From positions 1,535,197 to 1,599,196 of the forward strand of contig CM030942.1 in assembly GCA_018136815.1 (NCBI GenBank): a stretch of DNA of 64,000 bases, in the 5' to 3' direction. How positions within the stretch are numbered: position 1 is the stretch's first letter; each line of letters opens with the position of its first letter. This stretch comes from Isochrysis galbana (Eukaryota > Haptophyta > Isochrysidales > Isochrysidaceae). Made by a program: the position numbers and the translations under genes. Below the pieces are notes generated by a model. That model was given only the letters and a program-made list of their open reading frames with translations, searched no databases and had not been told where the DNA came from. Positions 41,637-55,745 of this stretch are shown here, piece after piece.

Positions 41637-42311
41637 CTGCAGGTGTTAGGAGTGTTCCGAGAAGTGGAGTGGGAAAAGTTGCTATGCGCACGCGCATTAT
41701 GTTAACATAACAGTCTAAGCGAAAGAAAAGTATCACTTGGCCCTCTTTTGACGGAACGCGAGTTAGGTGTATGTATCTGTGGCATCAGCGCATGTCAAGG
41801 CGTACGGGCAGGTGCGCTGAGGGATGTCGTGATAGTACCGGGCTAGTGGGAGTAGTGGTACTAACGCTCAGTTATTTTTTTATAGTTAGCGTGGTTAGTG
41901 GTTGGCCTGTTTGCTGGTTAGCGCCCCGCTCGTAGCTCACCGGCCGTGAGGCCGATGGCTCCTGCGACGCATGCAAGGCCACCGCGGAGGTGCTAGGAAC
42001 TTGTTAAGGCAACTACCCTCCCCCCCCCACTCACATTAGCAATGCAACTCCATTCGGAAGATCTCGCATGCGCGCTTATGTCGCGGCACCACCCCGCCAC
42101 GCACAAAAGCTATGAGTGAGGTGCCACCAGCTGGTTGACACCACAGAGAGGAGTCCTTCACGAGCCTGCCGGCCAAACGAATGCACACCTTGAGCCGGGC
42201 CCGTTGTAGTCGTACAGGTTGCACCTTGCAAATCAAATATAAAAAGGACAGCATGGGGAGCGGGGGGAGAGGGGAAAGGGTGGAGGGAACAAGGGATGAG
42301 TGAACTTGGAC
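41637..42311. other. no gene seen
   Basis: Noncoding DNA downstream of the TIR receptor gene; no frame with protein-like composition. Confidence 0.5.
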
Positions 42312-45065
42312 TCAGTTGCGCCCATTGGTCGGTACCCAAGCACGATGCGGCCGCTTCCGGAACGGCCAACCTCTCCAAGAGCTGGCTTCGGAAGGAATGG
42401 GCGAAGGTGGCGAGCTCCGCTCAGGGTTAGCGCCAACCAAGTTCCAATCTAACGCTGGCACTGGAGTCACAGCTTGTTGCCGCTCCCACTCCTCCGGGGT
42501 TGGTACACGCATCGGTAGCGCTGTCTCCATCGCCGAGACGACGTCGGCAACAGAAGCTGCGAGCATGTTGCGCGAGGCTGAGGGATTGAACTGAATGGAG
42601 ATAATCTCGGGAATCGTTGATCCCAACAGCCGTGAGGCGTAACTTAGATCAACGTTTGCACGCGTGAGCACCCCAGAGGCGCCCGGGTTGGCTTGCTCGA
42701 GAGTACGCTCTAGATGCGTGAGAAAGGAAGGCGCAAGCTCAAACTTGTACATTTCGTGGCCGCCAACGGCAAGTGACACGCCCACGATGGGCACACGCGC
42801 CTCGATTGCTGTGACCATTTCGAGCAAGCAGTACGGCCTGGTGAGGATGGACTTGGACTGGACCACGATGAGGCAGTCCGAGTTCCTGACTGACTGTTGG
42901 AGGAGCCGCAAGTCACGCAAATCATCGGAATCTAGGAAACACTTGCGCCCGAGGAGGGCCTCGATTTCAGTCTGGAGGAAACGCGCTTCCATGGCCGCCT
43001 CCACCTTGTAGTGTGAGATGAACGCAGCCCAGCGCTTCTTGCCCCGTGGAGCACTCGAGGCTTCTACTACGCCGCTCGCTTGCTGCTCTGGCCGTGTAAG
43101 CAGACGCGAGCGCTGTGCAATAGAGCCGCTCGCGAGAGTTGTGGGCAGCGATTGGGACGAGGCGATCGATGTATCATTACGGCAAATGTCTTGCAAATTA
43201 GCGAGATTGACGGCGATCCGACCAGGGACACTGCCCATGCCGCTGCACTCGGACGCGTTGTCGTAGATCTCGGTGCTAGCATAATGTGATGGTGCTACAA
43301 GAGAGGTGGCGCTCTGCCAAGGGAACCAAGTCGAGCCGTCTGCCGACACACTAGTTCGGCCGGTGCGTCGTGCCTCTTCAGAGAGCAGGTTGGCAAGCGG
43401 CTTGAGAGGCAGTTCGCCCTCCCCACAATCTGCCGAGATTGCATAGGGCGAGCCGCTCGCCGTTCCGCTGGACTCACCGTGCGGCCTGTTGGGAAACGAT
43501 GGCTCCGATTGGAGGGGCTCGCACGGGTGTGATTGCCGAGAGTAACTATGTATCTTGCGCAGAGGCGAGCCATTGCATATCTCTGACATGTCGTCGTTGC
43601 TTACCCGAAGCTGTTCGGCTTGCTCGAGGGAGGCGGATATCACGCTAGAGATGTCCACCATCTCGCTTGCCGCTGACACCATCTGCGAGGATACCTCTTT
43701 CAGTGACTTGCGGTGTAGCTGATTCAGCCACGAGTGGGGCGCGTATGTGTGACGCAAGGGCTCGTCACGCTGCCGCCCCGTCTCCACATCCATGGCCGTC
43801 TCCTGCACCGCGGTCGGCTCGCAGGAGATTTCGAGCTGTGGGCGCGCGGAGAACTTGACCTGCTTCCTCCAGCGATGTAGGCAGCATAAGAGGCATAAAA
43901 TAGCCATGATGAAACCTGCACCCGCCACTCCGAGAATGACGGGTGGCGGGATCGGAGGGGCAGGTTCTGGCTGAAAGGGGGGTGGAGGCGGATAGGCTTG
44001 TAGTGACACTGGTTCACTATCTGGACTGATGGCGATCGGAGACGACGCCGCAGGCGGCACGCCTGAGCGACTTGAGACCGGGGGCAACGCGCTGGAGGCT
44101 GCAAGTGGAGAGCGGTGATCCGGAGCAAGGTGGCTACCTGAGTGCGGCGGCAGAGTCGAAGCCGGTGGCTCTTTCGGTGTAGGCAGCGGCGGAGGCGGGG
44201 ATGGTGGCGGTGGAGACGGAGATGGATGAGGGGGATTGCGTGGTGGAGGTGGTGGAGGGGGGGGCAATGAAGGAGGTGGGGGAGGGAGCCGAGGTGAGCC
44301 GAACGGCACTTGCGGCGGATGAGACGGCGGTGGCGGGGATGGTAGTGGCGTCATTGGGGGGATAGGTGGGCTGGGTGTCGGCTTGTTGGGTGACGGCGGC
44401 GAGGGTTTTGGTGGAGGTGGCCACAGTGGAGGCAAGGGGGGTGGCGGATGGGACGGATGCGGGGGCGACGGTTGCGGTACCGCAGGTGGAGGCGGCGGAG
44501 GCGGAAGCGGAGGCTGCAATGGGTTGGGTGATGGGGGCGGTAGTGGGGGTGGCGATGGGGGAGGCGAGGGTGGCCGTGGCGAGGGCGGCGGCGGCGGCGG
44601 CGGCGGCAATCTGCGAGGCCCGCAGTCGTTGCAATCAGTGCCGTACGCGCAGAGCATGAGGCCATCACTGCCGTTGGATCCATCCTCGCACATGCCATTG
44701 CGCGCATAGAAGCAGCTGTTGTCGCACAGCGCCACCTCTCTCTCAAGCTGCACTGGCTGGACAGGTGCTGCCCATTCCGCATGAGACTGTCCTTCTGTGC
44801 GCTGGCCGCAATCGGCGCAATCCGAGCCGAACTCGCACGCAACTTCCTCATCGCTGCCCGTGCCACCGTCCTCGCAGACTCCGTTCTGTGCAAAGAAGCA
44901 CTTGTTGTTGCAGAGCTCGTCATTCTTGATGAATTTCCCGTGGAGCGATTGAAGGGTGTCAGCAGACAGCCGTGACTCTCTCCAGAGCGAGAGACTGCTG
45001 GGGGCGCTGCTGGGCGCGAGCCACGCCAGCTCGCTCAGCTGGCGAGATGTTGTGAGCGGTTTCAT
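42312..45065 (-). CDS. single-pass receptor: two Cys-rich repeats + proline-rich stalk + TM + TIR domain
   Basis: One intronless frame of 917 codons. Residues 51-89 and 113-150 are paired Cys-rich repeats of one type ('CNNKCFFAQNGVCEDGG...CADCG', 'CDNSCFYARNGMCEDGS...CNDCG'), six Cys each, reminiscent of Notch/LNR-like or EGF-like modules. Residues 153-320 are a Pro-rich stalk (PPPPSPRPPSPPP style, as in algal wall proteins). A membrane helix lies at about 380-402 ('GVAGAGFIMAILCLLCC'). A Ser-rich linker leads to a TIR domain at about 675-825: 'RWAAFISHYKVEAAMEARF', 'KCFLDSDDLRDL', 'SDCLIVVQSKSILTRPYCLL' then Glu-Met. The Y-C-x-x-E Glu fits the NADase Glu of SARM1-type TIRs. No signal peptide is visible at this start, so a 5' exon may be missing. 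Confidence 0.85.
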   Translation of the reverse strand: MKPLTTSRQLSELAWLAPSSAPSSLSLWRESRLSADTLQSLHGKFIKNDELCNNKCFFAQNGVCEDGGTGSDEEVACEFGSDCADCGQRTEGQSHAEWAAPVQPVQLEREVALCDNSCFYARNGMCEDGSNGSDGLMLCAYGTDCNDCGPRRLPPPPPPPPSPRPPSPPPSPPPLPPPSPNPLQPPLPPPPPPPAVPQPSPPHPSHPPPPLPPLWPPPPKPSPPSPNKPTPSPPIPPMTPLPSPPPPSHPPQVPFGSPRLPPPPPSLPPPPPPPPRNPPHPSPSPPPPSPPPPLPTPKEPPASTLPPHSGSHLAPDHRSPLAASSALPPVSSRSGVPPAASSPIAISPDSEPVSLQAYPPPPPFQPEPAPPIPPPVILGVAGAGFIMAILCLLCCLHRWRKQVKFSARPQLEISCEPTAVQETAMDVETGRQRDEPLRHTYAPHSWLNQLHRKSLKEVSSQMVSAASEMVDISSVISASLEQAEQLRVSNDDMSEICNGSPLRKIHSYSRQSHPCEPLQSEPSFPNRPHGESSGTASGSPYAISADCGEGELPLKPLANLLSEEARRTGRTSVSADGSTWFPWQSATSLVAPSHYASTEIYDNASECSGMGSVPGRIAVNLANLQDICRNDTSIASSQSLPTTLASGSIAQRSRLLTRPEQQASGVVEASSAPRGKKRWAAFISHYKVEAAMEARFLQTEIEALLGRKCFLDSDDLRDLRLLQQSVRNSDCLIVVQSKSILTRPYCLLEMVTAIEARVPIVGVSLAVGGHEMYKFELAPSFLTHLERTLEQANPGASGVLTRANVDLSYASRLLGSTIPEIISIQFNPSASRNMLAASVADVVSAMETALPMRVPTPEEWERQQAVTPVPALDWNLVGANPERSSPPSPIPSEASSWRGWPFRKRPHRAWVPTNGRN

Positions 45066-45079
45066 CGGTTGGGGAAGGG

Positions 45080-46000
<921 letters not shown>

Positions 46001-46439
46001 GAGAAGGATCTGACGGGCGCCATCTCCCTTACCGTTTCGTCACCTCTCGTTCGGCTCGCCAATCCAATTCGGAATCTCAGCAAGACCAAGACCCTTTCTA
46101 AAGTTAAGGCCCAGTCTACGCGACCGCCGATCGCGAATCCAGACCCTTATTTTCTTATTTTCGGTTTTCGGAGAGCAAGGTCTCGCTTTTCGAAAATGCA
46201 GAGTCTGGATTCCAAAAACAAGAGTTGACAAGAGGCAAGAGGGGGTCGCGAAATCAAGACCCCACTGGCAACTAACTAGCAACTCTTGATTTTGTGCGGA
46301 GCAACCCCCCCCCCCCCCTTCTTCGCTCCGCCGATGGAGGCCTCTCCCCTCTCTCCCTCTCCGCAGATGGAGCCGCGCCAACGGAAGAGGCTCAAGCGCA
46401 ACGATCCCACGCCGATCACCGCGTGGAGGCTCGGGGAGG
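46001..46439. other. no gene seen
   Basis: A minus-strand frame of 262 codons spans to 46828 but is composed of repeat sequence (the 'LAAGAPPELVSKEGTS' part is the dispersed family below) and is probably not a host gene. Confidence 0.4.
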
Positions 46440-46560
46440 GAATGAGCGCCTGTCGGAGCGAAGCTCGTTCCCTCTTTGGAAACGAGCTCCGGAGGCGCAC
46501 CGGCGGCTAGCGCGGCGCACGGCTCATCCGGGGAGCCCGGAACGGGCTCATCGGGAGAAC
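46440..46560 (-). repeat. dispersed repeat family 'GCGCTAGC', copy 3
   Basis: On the minus strand the translated core 'ALAAGAPPELVSKEGTS' parallels 'ALAAGAPSQAISKSESS' at 6290-6345, with the same GCGCTAGCCGCCGG DNA block. More diverged than copies 1 and 2. Confidence 0.45.
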
Positions 46561-47200
46561 GGGGAGGGCAATTGACGGGCATGTGAAATTGACGGGGAAG
46601 TGGCACGGAACGCGAATCGAAGGGACGGAGGACGTAGGGAAAGGCGCGGCGAGCAGATACCGCTTGATTGGGACTCGTAGGGACTTGTAGACTCAAAAAG
46701 ATGACTCGGAAGACTCGGGGCTTGGGGGTACTCAGGGGGCTGCAGGTCACCAACAGACGATACAGTGGGTAAAACCACACAAACCCACACTCTGCACTCA
46801 AACATTCACGGTAACAGGCTGGAAACATACGTCAAACGAACCCCCTCTGGTGAGCAGATTCAGGAGTGCCCACCAGAAAAAGAGGAGAGAGAGAGCGAGA
46901 GCGAGAGAACGAGGGCTCGGGGTCAAAACACAATTCGGACTCCGGCTCGGACTACAGAGTAAAATCCAGTGCCCTCGCGAGTCCTGCCTCGAGTAGAAGA
47001 CGGCGCCTCAACGCGCGGACGCGGAAGGGAGCCGCCGTCTCGGCGCGCGGAGGGGGGGGAAGCGGCGGAGGAGGGGAAGGAAATCTGCGGAGGGGGGGAA
47101 CCGCGCGGAGGGGGGGGAAGGGAACGGCGGAAGGGGGGAACAGCGGAGGGGAAGGGGAGGAGCGGAGGGGGGGGGGAAACTGCCGAGGGGGGTGAGATCG
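46561..47200. other. no gene; G-rich low complexity
   Basis: From 46980 the plus strand is GGAGGGGGG-rich with 'CGCGGAGGGG' repeats; open frames are compositional. Confidence 0.5.
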
Positions 47201-47407
47201 CAACACTGACCCAATCCTCCCTCACATTCACGTATTTTTCCCGGCCTGGCCCGGGAAAATCAGGGAGTGGAGAGAGGGGAGGGAGGAGAGTTGCGGAAGG
47301 GGGGGGGAAACCGCGGAGGGGGAATCACAATACTGACCCAATCCTCCCTCACATTCACGTATTTTTCCCGGCCTGGCCCGAGAAAATCAGGGAATGGAGA
47401 GAGGGGA
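47201..47407 (+). repeat. 127-bp tandem duplication
   Basis: The block 'ACTGACCCAATCCTCCCTC' through 'CCCGGCCTGGCCCG-GAAAATCAG' occurs at 47205 and 47332, period 127 bp, nearly identical. No coding signal. Confidence 0.8.
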
Positions 47408-47837
47408 AGAGGGGAACTGCAGAAGGGGGAGGGAACTGCAGAAGGGGAGGGAACTGCAGAAGGGGGGGGCCAGTTCTGTTACCTGCATCTCTTACCTTAA
47501 ACGCGTGGACAATTACCGTAACGGTAAAAATAAAACTCAAATCTTCGAATTTCGAGACGAAAATCGGCGAACCAGGACTGGAGCCCACGGAGAATCCGAA
47601 TCGGCACGCCTTGCGTGACCACGACGAACATAGAAGACGATATATAACGAAGAAGGAGCGCGCTCATGCCGAAATATTCACGCCGAGAGGCCTGAATACA
47701 ACATACCATTGCCGCCCTCGCCGCCGCCCTCGCCTTCCACCGCGCCGCGTCTTGGCCGCTTCCTGAGGCCTCCTGCTCCTGCCGGCGGGCCGCCCATCGC
47801 TCCAACACGCCCAAATTTCGCTGCCGCGGCCGCGGGG

Positions 47838-47950
47838 TCCCGTTGCCCCAACCAAATCCCACCCAAATTTCGGTCAAAATTTTTATTTCGTTGACGGACC
47901 CAAATTTTACAAAAAATTTTGCGAAACTCTGGCCCGGCCCAATGTGTGGG
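47838..47950 (+). repeat. dispersed repeat, second copy (with 5430-5560)
   Basis: CCCAAATTT blocks followed by 'GCGAAACTCTGGCCCGGCCC' parallel 5465-5555. Probably a shared element end. Confidence 0.4.
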
Positions 47951-49576
<1,626 letters not shown>

Positions 49577-52500
49577 ATGGGCTGCCAGCAGCGGGTCTCT
49601 CAAGCGGTGCAGCGAGGCTTCTACAAGGCCTTCCACGCATGGGGCGCGCTCGTCGGAAGGAGGCCGATCACCGTCATCCTCGTCTCCACCATCCTCACCT
49701 TTGCGCTCTCGGTGAGAGGGGGGGGGGGGAGAGAGGGAGAGGAAGAGGGGGGAGTGTGGGAGTGGGGGAGGAGGGGGGGGTTAGAAGGGGGGGGGCGGGA
49801 AGGAGGGCGGAAGGAGAGAGAGAGGGGAGGAGAGGAGAGCGGGCGGGCGGAGGGAGAGAGAGCAACGTGAGACCGCCTGTGGAGAGAAGGGAGAGGGAGG
49901 GGGGGGGGGGGGGGGGGGAGAAGGGCCGGTGGGAGGGATGGCAGGGAGAAGGGAGGGAGGGACGCACAGGGAGCGAAGAGAGGGGCGCGAGCGTCTCTCC
50001 TCCCTCCTCCTCTCACTTCTTCTCTCCTACCGCCTCTCTCTCGCTCCGGTTCTTCATCCCTCGCTTCCCTTCTCCTCCTCCCTCTCTGTCCCACGCACCA
50101 ACCTTTGCCTCTCTAGCCTGCCAGCTCCCTCTCTTTCTCTCTCTTGCTTCTTCAATCTCTGCGTCCCCCTCTCCCCCGCCCACCCCGCGGCGAGCTAAGA
50201 CAGGGTTGGGGGGATGCGTCGGGAGGGATGGGATGAGAGGGGCGAAGACCCGGGTCGGGGAGGAAGGAGGGCGGTCGGCAGAGGCGCTGCCGGTGTACAC
50301 AATGGAAGGGAAGCAATCCACGCCGTCCGCCGCTTTTACGCTCCCCCTCCGCACGACGTACTTCCGCATCGCTCAGCCACATGACCGGCAATTTCCACCC
50401 GCTCCCAACCTGGCCGTCGGCCCATCTTTTCTCACTCTCCTGCTACCTCTTCATTCAGACCCGACTGCTCATGTCTTTTGGTGGAAACGCCCTGCCGTAC
50501 GAGTCGGAGCAGGACCAGTTGTGGGTCCCACGGTCGGCGCAAGCGGTTGATGACAAGCAGGCATACGACGCAGTCTTCAACTCCACGCTTCGGCGCAACA
50601 CCATCTACTTCACCACGCAGCCTAAGGGTGGCAATGTCCTCACATCGAGCGTGCTCAAGGAGCTCCGCCGATTCGATTACCTGGTCACTAATAATCTCAC
50701 GGCGAGTGAGGGCGCGGATGGGCCTCTCGCAGGCGGCGCGGTCGAGTACGAAGACGTGTGCGCGCAGTCGACGCAGCGCTTCGGCGGTGAGAATTCGAGC
50801 GCTCCGTCGTGTCTAATCTTCGGCCATCCGCTCGAACTCTTCTACCGCGTAGGTGGCGAGTTCGTGCTCGACTGGACCGATGAGGAGATCCTCCAGATCA
50901 TTAATTCGGGCCGGGGCATCGACGAGCGACTCTACCCCGCCGATTCGAACCGCACCTTTAATGTGGAGGCCACCTTCGGCGGGCTCACGTACAATGCCGA
51001 CGGCCGGATCACCGGGGCCAAGGCGATCGCGCTCACCTACAACCTGCAGCAGTTCCCGCAGGGCGACGTGCGGCTCGATGCTGCACTCGCCTGGGAGGAC
51101 CAGCTCAATGTGCTCATCGGCTCCGAGTGGACTAATGAGGACCTTTCGGTCGGCTCGGCGAGCTCGGCTGCGATTGTGTGGGACTCGGCAGTGGTCGACA
51201 TCTTCCCGCAGACGGCTGGCGCAATCGCCCGTGAACTCGGCTCCAACATCGGCGGCGACGTCGTCAAGATCAACATCGGTTTCGTTCTCATCGGCGCCTA
51301 CGCCCTGCTCGTCTTCTTCCGCTTCCACCCGACGCGCTCGCGCGCGCTCCTCGCCATCTCGGGCATCGTCTCGTGCGTCTTCTCGATTGGCGTGGCCTAC
51401 GGCTTCTCGACGCTTCTCGGCTTCGAAGTGAATCCCGTCGTCACCGTGCTTCCTTTCATCCTCCTCGGCATTGGCGTCGACGACATGTTTGTGCTCGTCA
51501 ATGCCCTCGAGGCCACCGACGCCGGGGCGAGCCCCGAGCAGCGGATGGCCGAGGCGATGGGCCACGCTGGTGTCTCCATTACCATCACCTCGTTGACCGA
51601 CCTGCTTGCCTTCGCGCTTGGCGCTACCTCTCATCTGCCTGCCCTCGCCACTTTCTGTGTCTTTGCCGCCATTGGTATCACCGCCGATTTCCTGCTGCAG
51701 ATCTCCTTCTTCGCCGGCTGGATGGCGCTCGACACCTACCGTGAGGCCAAGGCCAAGCCGGACTGCTGCCCGTGCATTTGTAAGCCGATGGACAAGTCTG
51801 TGCAATCATCTTTCTTCTGCTGCTGCACCAACTCTTGCGGCCGCGTGCAGGCGCCCGAGGAAGGGCGGTTGCGCCGTGCGCTTCGCAAGTACGCCGCGCC
51901 TGCCCTCTCAAAGAAAGCGGTGAAAGCCGCAGTGATCATTGTGGCGTTCGCGTGGGCTATCGTCTCGGCCTGTTGTGCCTCCAACCTTCGGCAGGACTTC
52001 CAGTTCCGCTGGTTCGTCAATGACGACGCCGAGCTCCAAAAAGTCTTCGACATCCAGGACGATTATTATGGCCAAACGGGTCAACCCGTCAATGTCATCA
52101 CCCCGGGTTCGGCCGACTTCAACTACACAAGCCTCGACGCGCAAGCGCGCATGCTGGCGCTCGGCGAGGCGGTAGAGGCCAACACGTGGATCGAGGAAGG
52201 CTCCCTCTCCTCGTGGGCGCCGCTCTTTCGTGAATGGATTTGGCAGTGCGGCCAGACCGTGGAGCTATCAGCCCCCATTGGCACGTGCGTGCGCCGTGAC
52301 TGCTCCTTCAGTACAGGCGCTGGGACCGTGCTCGTCTACCCGTACTGCTCACTGCCCAAGGTGCTGCGCGACGCGGACGGCACTGCTCTCACCGATGGCG
52401 CGGGCCGCGAATCACGCGGTGTCGGCCCCGACAACAAGTATATGGTCGACGCCACCGGCGCACCGCTGCCCGACGGCGCGCCCCTCGCAGGCGCGTGGGT

Positions 52501-53380
52501 GCCCCCTGAGATGTTCTATACTTGGTTAGACCAGTTTGTCGCTGACTCGCCCATCGGACAGCTCCTTGCCTCCGAAGTTGTGTGGGTTAGCAGTGCCAAC
52601 GTGCGCGATGAGGTCGCGGTCGCGGCCGGCCTGCGTGCCACGCGATTGCGCGCCGACTACGAACGCACGGATAAGGCTGACGAGCAGATCGACTCGATGG
52701 AATCGCTCCGCTCGTCGGTGGACTCCGCGGGCGTAACTGGCGCCTACCCCTACATGTTCATGTACCTCTACTATGAGCAGTACAAGGTGATCCAGCGCGA
52801 GGCGTTGTTGAACCTCGCTCTCGCCCTCGTCGCCGTTTTCGTTATCGTCTCGCTCATCATTGCTGAGCTGCGCACCACGCTATTGGTTATGCTCTGTGTC
52901 GTACTCACCGACGCAGATATCCTCGGCCTCATGTGGTTGTGGGGCCTCACGATCGACTCGGTAGCCGTTATCAACTTGGTGCTCGCAGTCGGCCTTGCCG
53001 TCGATTACTCAGCTCACGTGGCGCATGCGTTCGTCGTCGCGAGGGGCACCCACGACGAGCGCATGCGCTCGGCTATAACAGAGATGGGCACTGCTGTAGT
53101 TCACGGGGCATTCTCGACGTTCCTCGCCGTCCTTGTCCTCGCCTTCTCGAACTCGTACATTTTCCGCGTCTTCTTCAAACAGTTCTTCGGCATCTGCGTC
53201 TTTGGCGCATTCCACGGGCTCGTCTTGCTCCCCGTCATGCTCTCGCTCGTCGGGCCGCCGCCGGCGCCCGATACGGACGTCGTCACCCCCATGGCTCAAG
53301 GCAAGGGCGCCAAACCCGCTAAGACCTCGGATGTTCCTGCTGTGTCGACCACACCCTCATTCGACAAACTTCCAGCTTGA
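49577..53380 (+). CDS. Patched/NPC1-like RND permease with sterol-sensing domain
   Basis: Two exons, 49577-49711 and 50459-53380, join in phase over a 747-bp intron (TCG|GTGAGA ... TTCAG|ACC) to a protein of about 1018 residues. Exon 1 has the N-terminal helix after 'FHAWGALVGRRPITVILVST'. A large N-glycosylatable lumenal loop ('FNSTLRR', 'NNLTASE', 'ENSSAPS') leads to the first RND half with 'INIGFVLIGAYALLVFF' and the signature 'LLGIGVDDMFVLVNALEAT' (GxGxDD motif). A Cys-rich cytosolic loop follows ('CCPCICKPM', 'FFCCCTNSC'). The second half has 'INLVLAVGLAVDYSAHVAH'. This is the Patched/PTCHD/NPC1 layout of about 12 helices. Such permeases move sterols or other lipids using ion gradients. 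Substrate here unknown. The intron is full of G-runs. Confidence 0.9.
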
Positions 53381-54930
53381 GGGTTGTCGGATGGAGGCAT
53401 GCAAGATGCTCTCCACGCGTGCTAATGCCTACTAGCTATGCCTCGCTGGCTATCGACGGGCTCCTACACGCGCCAAGTGCAGGCTAAGTACGAGCATCAG
53501 GGCTATGCTCGTCCACCCATCTTTCTCTAGACCAAGCCCTTCCACTTACTCATGCCGCGGCCGTCGTCGGCCCGGAGAACGCTTATTGTGCGGACAAGCA
53601 TCACCGCTGGTGCCGGCGCGCTTGGTTCGCGCGGCATTTTATCACATGTCATATGACGTCGTGATGGCTTAGTCAAGAGCACGACGTATCATGATGATCA
53701 TGAATGATTGAATCCTTGAGGCAGTTCGTACTCGGACGTACTGGACTGCATGCAACTGTTCATTGCGGTCGGCACGGCCCAAAGTTGCGCCTAAAGCACG
53801 CTCGCTGCGGACTGTCGGAACGTTTATCCTTCAGAAAAGGACCGTGTCCTCACAATTCGATGTCGACTCCTAGAACTCTAGAAAGCTCAGTGTTGTTATG
53901 GTAGGCTTGACGTCAGCGACGACCGACAGATGTCCGGTTTATCCAACCTAACGGTGACCGTTAGGTTGTCAATGAGTGAGAAGACCACTCAGCATTATAC
54001 TTGGTGTAGATCACACTGGGGAGAGTGCCCGAGGCTAACGAAAGTCATCGGAGCGCTAAACAAGTTATTAACAAGATATACGCCCAACCAACATCACTCA
54101 GCTTAAGCAAATTTTAACAAATTTTGGGGCTCGCGGCGCGGCGAAGGAACGGGATTATGTCGAGTAGAGCGGAGCCGGAGGGCTCTGAGCCACTCCGTCG
54201 CGAGCGGCACCAGCGGCTAGCGCGGCGCTTTGGCCCTCCTCCGCGCCGGGAGTCGGGTGAATGAAATTCTGGATGGGGTCGGGCAACCCCATTTGCCATT
54301 TGGGTGTCTGGACTAGGCGGAACGAACGGCGAACGAACGAAGGGCTGTGGGGCGGTGAGGCGCCCCTAGCGGCCCTAGCTAGAGTGATGGGTTGTAAGAG
54401 ATGCGTTAGACCTACAAAGAACTCTTCCCTCAGGGAGGGAGCTTAGACTGCTTGAGTGCAGCGACGCAGCGAACAACGACGGACAGCAACGAACCTGAGA
54501 ACAACAGGATACACCGACTCACGAACACACCGAAATCATTCACCCAAACCAAGCAAATTATCAAGCAACCGCGACCCCAAATCACCGATAACCCAAACAC
54601 GTCGCGAGAGACGGAGAGAGAGAGCGAGAGAGAGAGAGAGACTCCGCAGCGACGGCCGGAGCGTGTCTCCCTTGTAACTTCCCACGTGGCGGAGAGTCCG
54701 AAGGGGAGCGTCATGTCGCGCGACCGCGGCGATCACTTCGGATACAGATCGCAACGAGATATCCTTGCGACCGAAGAAATCTTGCCGTTGAGCGTGAACC
54801 TACTAGACGCTTCTAAAGAACAACCCTGAATAACAACATAACAACCAAGGGGAAGAAACACCAAAGGGGAAAGGGGCCAAGGGCTTGCATGTGACTTGCA
54901 TCAAGGGGAAAGATTCCCTCGCACCTAAAC
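53381..54930. other. no gene; repeat-derived DNA
   Basis: 3' flank of the permease gene, then AT-richer DNA. A perfect hairpin lies at 53944-53966, and about 54200-54230 has an 'AGCGGCTAGCGCGGCGC' block recalling the GCGCTAGC family. No convincing coding frame. Confidence 0.5.
53944..53966. repeat. perfect 11-bp-arm palindrome
   Basis: AACCTAACGGT-G-ACCGTTAGGTT: two 11-bp arms with one central base. It lies about 560 bp past the permease stop codon, in noncoding DNA. Confidence 0.75.
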
Positions 54931-55461
54931 CTAAGAAGCGAACCTACACTGATCTCCAAGGGGAGATGGCAAATTAAACCTCAGATCTCGAGCGGATAGA
55001 GCATAGAGCAACCGGCTCGCTCGCCAATCGCCAATAACTTTGACCGAGAAGAAAGAAGCAAGGGTAATTTCTCCATCGACGTCCTTGAACGCGATTGCTA
55101 GCGATTTCGACGACGTCTGGGGGAGTTCCCGGGCTTTGTCGTCGAATGTTTGAAACTTGACGATCATGGGGTACTGTCGCATCCAGAGTATTTTATATAC
55201 TCTATGCGGATGCGGTGTCTCCACCATGCGTTGTGTGAGAAAAATTGAGTGAGTTTTGTTTTCATCAGTGAGTTGCCTCGAAGTCTCGAAGCTCCGCCGC
55301 ATTGCACGCCGCATTTGTTCGTTTGTCCTTACTGATTTCATTGGTTTGTTTGTGTGATGTTGCGTTAGTTTTCGGAGTTTTCTTGTTGGTGAGTGAGTGA
55401 TGTGGGGTGGTGTCTCGTGGGCCGTCGTCGTGATGTAGCGCGCTCCCTCCCCCTCTCTCAA
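54931..55461 (-). CDS. hypothetical ORF in retroelement copy B region
   Basis: A 176-codon minus-strand frame whose second half looks protein-like ('FQTFDDKARELPQTSSKS', 'AFKDVDGEITLASFFSVK', 'RASRLLYALSARDLRF'), while the first half is His/Thr-rich. It lies downstream of the MERA-type ORF on the same strand and may be another part of the same mobile element. Family not recognised. Confidence 0.3.
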   Translation of the reverse strand: MREGEGARYITTTAHETPPHITHSPTRKLRKLTQHHTNKPMKSVRTNEQMRRAMRRSFETSRQLTDENKTHSIFLTQRMVETPHPHRVYKILWMRQYPMIVKFQTFDDKARELPQTSSKSLAIAFKDVDGEITLASFFSVKVIGDWRASRLLYALSARDLRFNLPSPLGDQCRFAS

Positions 55462-55541
55462 GACTTCACTTCACTCTGTGCCCCTAGCATGCCCCATTGA
55501 GACTTGCCACGATCAAGCATCGGCTTGATGCGATAGGTACT

Positions 55542-55745
55542 TCACCCCGTGTATAGCGCGAACACACCTTGGTCTTTGAATTTGGACTTGAATTGGTGTG
55601 CGCAATCCGCCGAGACTAGAATCTCCCACGGTCCCGATGAACTTTTCGAGAGAAACTCCGGCTCGAGGTCCACGCCTTCGAGTTTGTTCAGGTGCGCCAC
55701 GATGGCGCTGAAAGCCTCCTCGTCCTTGATTGATCTTGATCCCAC
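55542..55745 (-). pseudogene. short protein-like fragment, retroelement copy B
   Basis: The minus-strand frame reads 'KDEEAFSAIVAHLNKLEGVD' and 'PWEILVSADCAHQFKSKFKD', about 67 residues with natural composition. It sits between the ORF at 55869-56552 and that at 54931-55461, consistent with one element broken by frameshifts. Domain not recognised. Confidence 0.3.

Noticed and set aside
50813-51805. 330-codon minus-strand frame inside the permease gene
   Set aside because: Antisense to a well supported RND permease; Glu/Asp/Val composition reflects the complement of its codons.
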